From Propionibacteriaceae bacterium (lineage in GTDB: Bacteria; Actinomycetota; Actinomycetes; Propionibacteriales; Propionibacteriaceae), in the NCBI GenBank assembly GCA_003158895.1, contig PMLO01000178.1:1-6892 (forward strand): DNA of 6,892 nucleotides. Direction: 5' to 3'. Positions 1 to 4,639 of this stretch are shown in pieces; within the stretch, counting starts at the first letter, position 1; every line of letters begins with the position of its first letter. The notes under the pieces are model-generated. The model searched no databases. It was given only the letters and a program-made list of their open reading frames with translations, and was not told where the DNA came from. Position numbers and translations under genes: made by a program.

Positions 1-1
1 G

Positions 2-169
2 GCGCTCGTCAGACGGCCGGGGATCCGACGGTCCCTGCCGATCCGCTACGTACGGGACCTCACGGAGCCCGCCCGTCTGGGGGTCCGGCTGGCCGACGGA
101 TCTCCACAAAGTGGCAGATACGTGGTCGCCGATTCAGATACGCACCGGCGACCGAGTATGTGCCAGTGA
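2..169 (+). CDS. Possible 3' end of an unrecognised gene (partial at left edge)
   Basis: A reading frame open from the left edge gives about 55 codons and stops at TGA 167-169, 7 bases before the end of the converging reductase gene. Third positions are mostly G or C up to about position 100 and then lose that bias. The encoded residues (for example IRYVRDLTEPARLGVRLADG) match no family I recognise. Support is weak: the other forward frames are also open here, and one reverse frame is open from about position 109 to the edge but has only a TTG start without a ribosome binding site. The stretch from about 100 to 176 is poorer in GC and contains a hairpin, so it may simply be intergenic. Confidence 0.2.
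   Translation, partial: ALVRRPGIRRSLPIRYVRDLTEPARLGVRLADGSPQSGRYVVADSDTHRRPSMCQ
124..153. terminator. Hairpin between converging transcripts
   Basis: GGTCGCCG (124-131) and CGGCGACC (146-153) form a perfect 8-bp GC-rich stem around a 14-nt loop. It lies 24 bases beyond the stop codon of the minus-strand reductase, where a terminator is expected. There is no clear T-tract, which is common for actinobacterial terminators. An 8-bp direct repeat, CAGATACG at 115-122 and 135-142, overlaps the hairpin. Confidence 0.4.
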
Positions 170-176
170 ATGGCGG

Positions 177-1211
177 TCAGGGGGCTACGAGGCCTTTCGA
201 GACCATGCTCTTGCCGGCCGCAACGATGGCTTCCTCGGGCTTGCGAGCGGTCCAGCCCAGGAGGCGCGCGGCCTTCTCGCTCGAGACCCGCCGGACATAG
301 TCGAGGTCGGGGGCGGTCTGGCGGAGCTCCGCTGAGAAGAGGCCGCCGAGCCGTACGACGAAGCTGGGAATCGATCGGGTCGGCACGCGCTTCGCCGCCT
401 CGCCGAGGCTTGTCCTGAGGATGGCGCCGATCTGCTGCATAGGGATCGATGGCCCGCTCGAGACGAGGAATCGCTGGCCGGAGGCCTCGGGTGCCGTCAT
501 GGCCAGGATGTGTGCGCGCGCCACGTCCCGTACGTGGACGATCGGGATCCAGAGGTGGGGATAGCCCGGCATCTGCCCGCCGAGGATGCGGGAGATGATG
601 TGGTTCGCGCCGGAGATCGCCGTGCCCATCACCGGTCCCATGACGGCGACGGGGCAGATGGTCGCGAGCTCCAGCGATCCACCTTCGGCGGCGATGAAGT
701 CCCAGGCCGCGCGCTCGGCGAGCGTCTTGCTCCGGCCGTACGCGTTCATGCCCGGTCCATCGAGCACACTCCAGTCGTCCTCGGTGAAGTCCACCTTGGT
801 GTGCGGGTGGCCGTACCCGACGGCGTGGAACGCGGACGTCAGCACCACCCGCTTCACGCCCGCGTCGTGCGCGGCCTTGAGCACCCGCAGCGCTCCTTCT
901 CGCGCCGGGGTCACGACCTCGTCCTCGGTCGCGTGGGGGTCGAGGTTCACGGGCGAGGCCACGTGCAGCACGTGGTCGCAGTCCGCGACCGCAGCCGCCC
1001 ACCCGTCGTCGCTCGTCAGCTCCGCGACGACGAACGAGAGCGCATCGCCCCTTGTCATCCCGGCATCGGTGAGAACGGTCCGCACCTCGGGCTCCCGCGC
1101 GAGCGACCTGACGGTGGTCCGGACGAGATAGCCCTGCTCAAGCAGCTGCAGGATGCAGTGTCCGGCGATGAAGCCGGATCCGCCAGTGACGAGTACGCGC
1201 TGTGGGCTCAT
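177..1211 (-). CDS. NAD(P)-dependent reductase, extended SDR (DFR/aldehyde reductase-like)
   Basis: A 344-residue extended short-chain dehydrogenase/reductase, the usual length for this group. Visible features: Rossmann glycine motif TGGSGFIAG at residues 9-17; R34 in TTVRS after strand 2, a position that often favours NADPH in this subgroup; HVASP at 83-87; S126 in LTSAFHAVGYG as the catalytic Ser; and YGRSK with Y158 and K162 as the catalytic pair. The surrounding EDDW and SKTLAERAAWDF motifs are typical of the dihydroflavonol-4-reductase/aldehyde reductase branch. Members reduce ketones or aldehydes, or oxidise the alcohols, in the cytoplasm; the substrate cannot be read from sequence. The ATG at 1211 lies 7 nt after the stop of the TetR gene, with no strong ribosome binding site, so it is probably translated by coupling to that gene. 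Family is secure, substrate open. Confidence 0.93.
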   Translation of the reverse strand: MSPQRVLVTGGSGFIAGHCILQLLEQGYLVRTTVRSLAREPEVRTVLTDAGMTRGDALSFVVAELTSDDGWAAAVADCDHVLHVASPVNLDPHATEDEVVTPAREGALRVLKAAHDAGVKRVVLTSAFHAVGYGHPHTKVDFTEDDWSVLDGPGMNAYGRSKTLAERAAWDFIAAEGGSLELATICPVAVMGPVMGTAISGANHIISRILGGQMPGYPHLWIPIVHVRDVARAHILAMTAPEASGQRFLVSSGPSIPMQQIGAILRTSLGEAAKRVPTRSIPSFVVRLGGLFSAELRQTAPDLDYVRRVSSEKAARLLGWTARKPEEAIVAAGKSMVSKGLVAP

Positions 1212-1218
1212 GGTCCGG

Positions 1219-1590
1219 TCAGCCTAGGTCGAGATCGACGTACGGGAGGAACGACCCCCGGATCGTCGCCACCATGTCGACCTCGTCGGGAGCCAGCAGC
1301 CACTGGAGGTTCAGCCCGTCGCGGAGCGCCGACACGTTGACGGCGGTCTGCCGGGCGAGATGGGCCAGCCCTGTACAGGCCGCGCCGATCGAGGTCCTCG
1401 AAAGGGGCCCGCAGGCGGGCTTGTCGGGGTAGTAGTGCAGGAGGGCCGCGGGCGACAGGCCCATGCCGTCCGCCACCTCACGTAGCGAAGTGCCGTTGTC
1501 GCCGCGCGTCGCGAACAGCCGCCCGGCGATCTGCTGAATGGCCGCGCTTGGTCGGACCAACGAGGGAACCGGGGGTGACAGTCCTCTCAC
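1219..1590 (-). CDS. Short TetR-family regulator lacking most of the ligand-binding core
   Basis: A 123-residue protein against about 190-210 for normal TetR regulators. Residues 17-57 are a clean TetR helix-turn-helix: AIQQIAGRLFATRG, then SLREVADGMGLSPAALLHYYPDK. The protein then jumps, through a Pro/Cys/Gly stretch at 58-64, to what looks like the end of a normal TetR C-terminal domain (ALRDGLNLQWLLAPDEVDM, 88-106). About 70-90 residues of ligand-binding and dimerisation helices are missing. The frame has no stop, so it is either a shortened but expressed protein or a gene damaged by an in-frame deletion. It precedes and probably is co-transcribed with the reductase, as expected for a local regulator. 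The start is uncertain: GTG at 1590 has no ribosome binding site, and TTG at 1560 is an alternative. Homology starts only near residue 17. Confidence 0.75.
   Translation of the reverse strand: MRGLSPPVPSLVRPSAAIQQIAGRLFATRGDNGTSLREVADGMGLSPAALLHYYPDKPACGPLSRTSIGAACTGLAHLARQTAVNVSALRDGLNLQWLLAPDEVDMVATIRGSFLPYVDLDLG
1548..1560. promoter_or_regulatory. Candidate operator palindrome TTGGTC-G-GACCAA
   Basis: A perfect inverted repeat with 6-bp arms around one base. It lies at the 5' end of the TetR-family reading frame, and overlaps the alternative TTG start at 1560. TetR and FadR-type GntR regulators bind palindromes of this size and kind; the E. coli FadR site has a similar TGGTCGGACC core. 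Autoregulation by the adjacent TetR-type protein is an inference. If it is the operator, the real start of the regulator may lie at or after the palindrome. Confidence 0.4.
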
Positions 1591-1619
1591 AGTCAGGGGA
1601 GGCCGCGCCGGGCAGCGCC

Positions 1620-1625
1620 TAGCCT
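1620..1625 (+). promoter_or_regulatory. Possible -10 box TAGCCT for the DUF2510 gene
   Basis: TAGCCT fits the TANNNT pattern of housekeeping-sigma -10 boxes in actinomycetes. Transcription would start near 1632, leaving a leader of about 25 nt that carries GAAGG at 1645-1649, 7 nt before the TTG start. No convincing -35 box is visible. Confidence 0.3.
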
Positions 1626-1656
1626 GCTGGTATCTCCCGTCAGTGAAGGCCCCGAC

Positions 1657-2595
1657 TTGTCACAGCAGCCGTTGTTCGTCCCGGCGCCCGCCGGGTGGTA
1701 CGCCTGCCCGGGTGACCCAGCGGGGATCGGCCGCCGCTGGGACGGCAAGCAGTGGCTCTGCGAGATCCGCGGGCCCATCCGCGACCATTTCGACCATCTC
1801 CGCGCGATGTCCGTACAGGGTCTGTCGACCGAAGACCAGGCGCTCCTACGACGGCTGACCGCCGAGGTGTCCACGATCGAGGACCTCGTCCTCGCGCAGC
1901 CGGCCGCCAACCCGCCGCTCGTACAGATCGCTGCTCCGCCTCCGTACGTACCGCCGCCCGTCGATCCGCACACCTCGTTGTCGTTACCCGCCCACGGGAT
2001 GGCGGGACCGTCCGTGTCCTCCGGGGTCGGTGCGCGGTTCGCGGTTCCGGGCAGGAGGGTTGGAAGAAGGCGCAAGGTCACGGTGGCGGTGATCGGCGTG
2101 GTGGTCGTTCTCGCGCTGATCGCTGTACGTCTCGCCTTCTCGGGCATCGTGTCCACCTTCTTCCCGAGCACGCCCGCCTCGCTGGCCGTGAACTCGTGCG
2201 TGACCCTGTCGTACCCGTCCGGCAGCCCGGACTCCCAAGTTGTGACGTGGGCCTCCAGCGATTGCACGACCGCGGCAGGTGGCCCTGTGAGCTACATGGT
2301 CGTGTCCAAGCTGGCAGGCAACGCGGCGTGCGACACCGACAGCCAGTACGTCCAGACGTTCACCAGCAGCAAGGCCGTCGCGAACACCTACTGCCTCATG
2401 GAGAACCTGACCGCCGGACAGTGCTTGTACGTGGATGCCAAGGGCTTCTACTTCGACGTGCCCTGCACCGACGTCCGCGCGGTCGTCAAGGTGTCGCTCA
2501 GCGTGGACCAGGGCTCCGCCTTCTCGTGCCCCGACGGCACCAAGCCCTGGCAGTTCCCCGCCGGCAACCGCACGTACTGCCTCACCAAGCCCTGA
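1657..2595 (+). CDS. DUF2510 membrane protein with eight-cysteine extracellular domain (LppU/SCO3897-like)
   Basis: 312 residues. The TTG start is chosen because GAAGG (1645-1649) sits 7 nt upstream. Residues 11-37 form a DUF2510 module (PAGWY, then RRWDG and KQW), a short tryptophan-containing domain found at the cytoplasmic N-terminus of many actinobacterial membrane proteins. A Pro-rich linker (about 84-135) and a basic cluster (RRVGRRRK, 133-140) precede one membrane helix at about 141-163. This predicts DUF2510 inside and residues 164-312 outside. The outer domain has eight cysteines (181, 203, 225, 246, 256, 270, 291, 308), enough for four disulfides, and resembles the secreted part of LppU/SCO3897-type proteins. 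Function is unknown; no catalytic motif is seen. It stands divergently from the TetR/reductase pair across a 66-bp gap and ends inside a strong hairpin, so it is probably transcribed alone. Confidence 0.88.
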   Translation: MSQQPLFVPAPAGWYACPGDPAGIGRRWDGKQWLCEIRGPIRDHFDHLRAMSVQGLSTEDQALLRRLTAEVSTIEDLVLAQPAANPPLVQIAAPPPYVPPPVDPHTSLSLPAHGMAGPSVSSGVGARFAVPGRRVGRRRKVTVAVIGVVVVLALIAVRLAFSGIVSTFFPSTPASLAVNSCVTLSYPSGSPDSQVVTWASSDCTTAAGGPVSYMVVSKLAGNAACDTDSQYVQTFTSSKAVANTYCLMENLTAGQCLYVDAKGFYFDVPCTDVRAVVKVSLSVDQGSAFSCPDGTKPWQFPAGNRTYCLTKP

Positions 2596-2648
2596 TCGGA
2601 GGTTGGCCCGGAGCGTTGGGATCCAATGCTCGAGGCCGGCCCGATCAG
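2592..2648 (+). terminator. Long nested hairpin after the DUF2510 gene
   Basis: The hairpin starts at the stop codon of the upstream gene. Outer stem: CTGATCGG (2592-2599) with CCGATCAG (2641-2648), perfect 8 bp. Middle stem: 2602-2608 with 2634-2640, 7 pairs including two G-U. Inner stem: GAGCGTTGG (2611-2619) with CCAATGCTC (2623-2631), 9 pairs including one G-U, closed by a 3-nt loop. Only a 2-nt bulge and a 2x2 internal loop interrupt it, about 24 pairs in all. No T-tract follows, which is usual in high-GC actinomycetes. Termination is the simplest role; protection of the mRNA 3' end is also possible. Confidence 0.6.
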
Positions 2649-2704
2649 AACGGGGGAGACCACCAGCTTCAACCGCTACACACGGAGGCCCGTCGCTGAC
2701 CGCG

Positions 2705-2710
2705 TACCCT
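2705..2710 (+). promoter_or_regulatory. Possible -10 box TACCCT for dusB
   Basis: TACCCT fits TANNNT and would start transcription near 2717. That leaves a 17-nt leader containing the perfect ribosome binding site AGGAGG at 2722-2727. No -35 match was found. Confidence 0.3.
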
Positions 2711-2733
2711 GTACCGGCGACAGGAGGCCGGGT

Positions 2734-3897
2734 ATGGGGTTACGGATCGGGACCATCGAGGTGCCGGTACCTGTCGTGCTCGCGCCCATGGCCGGGATCA
2801 CGAATCCCGCGTACCGCCAGCTCTGCCGCGAGCAGGCCGAACAGGGAGCTCCGGGCATCCGGCCGGCAGGGTTGTTCGTCTGTGAGATGATCACGAGCCG
2901 CGGTGTCGTGGAGCGGATCCCCAAGACGTTCGAGATGCTGCGCTTCGATCCTGCCGACCCCGTGAAGTCAGTTCAGCTGTACGGGGTCGACCCGGGAATC
3001 ATCGCGAAGGCCGCCGCGATCCTGTGCGGAGAGCTGGGCATCGACCATGTCGACCTCAACTTCGGCTGCCCGGTGCCCAAGGTGACGCGCCGTGGCGGCG
3101 GGGGAGTGCTGCCGTGGAAGCGTGACCGTCTCGAGGCGATCCTGCGGGCGGCCGTGAAAGCGGCCGAACCGTACGGTGTCCCGGTCACGATGAAGACCCG
3201 TAAGGGCATCGATGACGACCACCTCACGTACCTCGATGCCGGACGCATCGCCGAGCAGAGCGGCGTCGCCGCAATCGCCTTGCACGGCCGGACAGTCGCC
3301 CAGGCGTACGGGGGCGATGCGGACTGGGAGGCGATCTCCCAGCTGGTGGACGCCGTGAGCATCCCGGTGCTCGGCAACGGCGACATCTGGGAGGCCGCCG
3401 ACGCGGCGCGGATGATGGCCGAGACAGGCTGCGCGGGCGTCGTCGTCGGCCGTGGCTGCCTGGGAAGGCCGTGGTTGTTCCGCGACCTCGCGGCCCGCCT
3501 GCGGCCAGATGGTTCCGACCAGGCGCCGCTCCTTCCGACGCTCGGCGAGGTCATGGCGATGGTGCGCAGGCATGGCGAGCTGCTGGCCGAGAGCCATGGC
3601 GAACGGTACGGACTCACCGACCTCCGCAAGCACATGGCCTGGTACTTCAAGGGCTTCGGCCTCGGCGGCGAGCTGCGGCATGCGCTCGGCATGGTGTCGT
3701 CGTTCGCCGAGCTGGACGACCTCTTCGTACGGCTTGACCCTGATACCCCCTACCCAGTCGGCGAGGTGGGCACGCCACGCGGTCGGCAGGGGTCTCCGAG
3801 AGAGCGTGTCACCGTCCCGTACGGGTGGCTCGACTCCATGCTGCTCGACGCCTCGGTGGACCTCTCCGATGCCGAGTCGGACGTGTCCGGAGGCTGA
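2734..3897 (+). CDS. dusB: tRNA-dihydrouridine synthase DusB
   Basis: 387 residues. It is an FMN enzyme that reduces specific uridines in tRNA to dihydrouridine with NADPH, acting in the cytoplasm. The ATG at 2734 is preceded by AGGAGG (2722-2727) at 6-nt spacing; the frame stays open upstream, but that part shows no family similarity. Motifs in order: LAPMAGITNPAYR (16-28, FMN binding); VQLYG (80-84); NFGCPVPKVTRRGGGG (109-124) with catalytic C112; TMKTRKG (152-158) with flavin-contacting K154; LHGRT (183-187) with H184; GNGDI (214-218) and VGRGCLGRPWLF (238-249) for the FMN phosphate. The helical tRNA-binding domain follows, with KHMAWYFKGF at 299-308. All key residues are present. The variable tail from about 340 is rich in Pro, Arg and acidic residues. 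It sits between two hairpins and looks monocistronic or the first gene of its own unit. The family is certain; the DusB label follows the usual actinobacterial naming. Confidence 0.96.
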   Translation: MGLRIGTIEVPVPVVLAPMAGITNPAYRQLCREQAEQGAPGIRPAGLFVCEMITSRGVVERIPKTFEMLRFDPADPVKSVQLYGVDPGIIAKAAAILCGELGIDHVDLNFGCPVPKVTRRGGGGVLPWKRDRLEAILRAAVKAAEPYGVPVTMKTRKGIDDDHLTYLDAGRIAEQSGVAAIALHGRTVAQAYGGDADWEAISQLVDAVSIPVLGNGDIWEAADAARMMAETGCAGVVVGRGCLGRPWLFRDLAARLRPDGSDQAPLLPTLGEVMAMVRRHGELLAESHGERYGLTDLRKHMAWYFKGFGLGGELRHALGMVSSFAELDDLFVRLDPDTPYPVGEVGTPRGRQGSPRERVTVPYGWLDSMLLDASVDLSDAESDVSGG

Positions 3898-3929
3898 GAG
3901 TTCCGTGGGAGTCTGGCCCTCCGCTCTCA
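3895..3929 (+). terminator. Weak hairpin at the end of dusB
   Basis: TGAGAG (3895-3900, starting on the stop codon) can pair with CTCTCA (3924-3929). An inner GGAG/CTCC stem (3908-3911 with 3919-3922) closes a 7-nt loop, with an uneven internal loop between. It is much weaker than the hairpin before dusB and has no T-tract, so some read-through into the SIMPL gene is possible. Confidence 0.25.
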
Positions 3930-3958
3930 TCCGCTCGGCGTCCTGACCCCTGACTGTC

Positions 3959-3964
3959 TACCCT
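3959..3964 (+). promoter_or_regulatory. Possible -10 box TACCCT giving a leaderless SIMPL-gene mRNA
   Basis: TACCCT is identical to the box before dusB. With its last T at -7, position +1 falls on 3971, the first base of the GTG start. No ribosome binding site at a workable distance precedes that GTG, which agrees with a leaderless transcript. No -35 box is evident. Confidence 0.4.
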
Positions 3965-3970
3965 GGGGGC

Positions 3971-4603
3971 GTGGGGGACGTGAGAATCACGGTCGAGCTC
4001 GCCGTGCGCATCGACGCGACAGGCGCGCGCGTGCACGTGACGCTGCGCGCTCAGTCGTCGCTGGCGGCCACCGCTGCGACCAAGAAGGTCGCCGAGGTGC
4101 GCGCGCTCGTGGAGTCGCTCGCGGCGGTAGGGATTCCGGACGATTCCATCGACGTGACAGGCATGCAGATCGCGACCGGGCAAGGAAAGATCCTCGCCTC
4201 GCAGGAGGTACGGATCACTCTCGAGATCGCCACCACACCCGAGCAGCTGCCGGAGGTCCTGGGCATCCTGGCGGCTCGGCACGGGCTCTCGGTCGATCAG
4301 GTCGAGTGGACCTACGACGAGTTCGAGGCCAGCATCTCCGCGACCGCGGATGCGATGCGGATGGCCCGTCGCAAGGCGGACGCCGTCGCGGAAGCGGCCG
4401 GGTTGCGGGTCATCGGCATCACCTCCGCGAGCGACACGTGGAGCATGCCGAGCCCGCGGGTCGAGATGGCCTCGTTCGCGTCGGACACCCGGATGCGCGT
4501 CGGCGCCGCTCCTCTGGACATGGGCATGACGATGAGCTCCACCACCAAGCTCTCGGTGCGGCTCACCGTGGACTTCGAGGTCGCGGCGATCCATGCGGAC
4601 TGA
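3971..4603 (+). CDS. SIMPL-domain (DUF541) protein, no signal peptide
   Basis: 210 residues from a GTG start. The fold signature of the SIMPL/DUF541 family is clear: N-terminal strands (VRITVELAVRID, VHVTLRAQ); a helix rich in Ala and Lys (32-52); the GIPDDSIDVTGMQI stretch (54-67); a strand EVRITLEI (79-86); the characteristic helix with regularly spaced Ala (AMRMARRKADAVAEAAGL, 128-145) followed by RVIGITSASD; and a closing strand KLSVRLTVDFEV (193-204). The best studied member, Brucella BP26/Omp28, is periplasmic and forms an oligomeric channel-like assembly; its exact role is unclear. Here neither a signal peptide nor a membrane helix is visible, so a cytoplasmic location is likely. Its stop codon lies 36 bases before the GTG of the next gene and in the same frame. 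Family confident, function unknown. Confidence 0.88.
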   Translation: MGDVRITVELAVRIDATGARVHVTLRAQSSLAATAATKKVAEVRALVESLAAVGIPDDSIDVTGMQIATGQGKILASQEVRITLEIATTPEQLPEVLGILAARHGLSVDQVEWTYDEFEASISATADAMRMARRKADAVAEAAGLRVIGITSASDTWSMPSPRVEMASFASDTRMRVGAAPLDMGMTMSSTTKLSVRLTVDFEVAAIHAD

Positions 4604-4616
4604 TTCGATGCGGACT
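4586..4616 (+). repeat. Imperfect 15-bp tandem duplication spanning the SIMPL stop codon
   Basis: ATGCGGACT occurs at 4593-4601 and again at 4608-4616, a period of 15 bases (five codons), with partial similarity extending to the left of each copy. The TGA stop at 4601-4603 falls between the copies. Read through in frame, the second copy would repeat the end of the SIMPL protein (HAD, then FDAD), so the linker before the next gene may have arisen by local duplication. Confidence 0.5.
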
Positions 4617-4639
4617 TCCACCATGGCTGCCCCGAGCGG

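Noticed and set aside
1..109. Minus-strand gene starting near 109 and running off the left edge
   Set aside because: The frame is open, but its only start is a TTG without a ribosome binding site and the residues are not recognisable.
46..1002. Long minus-strand frame of 318 codons overlapping the reductase
   Set aside because: It is a shifted frame of the reductase gene, extremely rich in Arg, Gly and Pro, with no family similarity; the reductase frame holds all catalytic motifs.
1407..1420. GCCCGC-AG-GCGGGC as a terminator within the TetR gene
   Set aside because: It is inside a continuous reading frame, short, and without a T-tract; more interesting as a possible deletion junction.
2626..2733. 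N-terminal extension of DusB from the ATG at 2626
   Set aside because: That ATG lies inside the hairpin and has no ribosome binding site; the 36 extra residues match nothing in the family, whereas ATG 2734 has AGGAGG at 6 nt.
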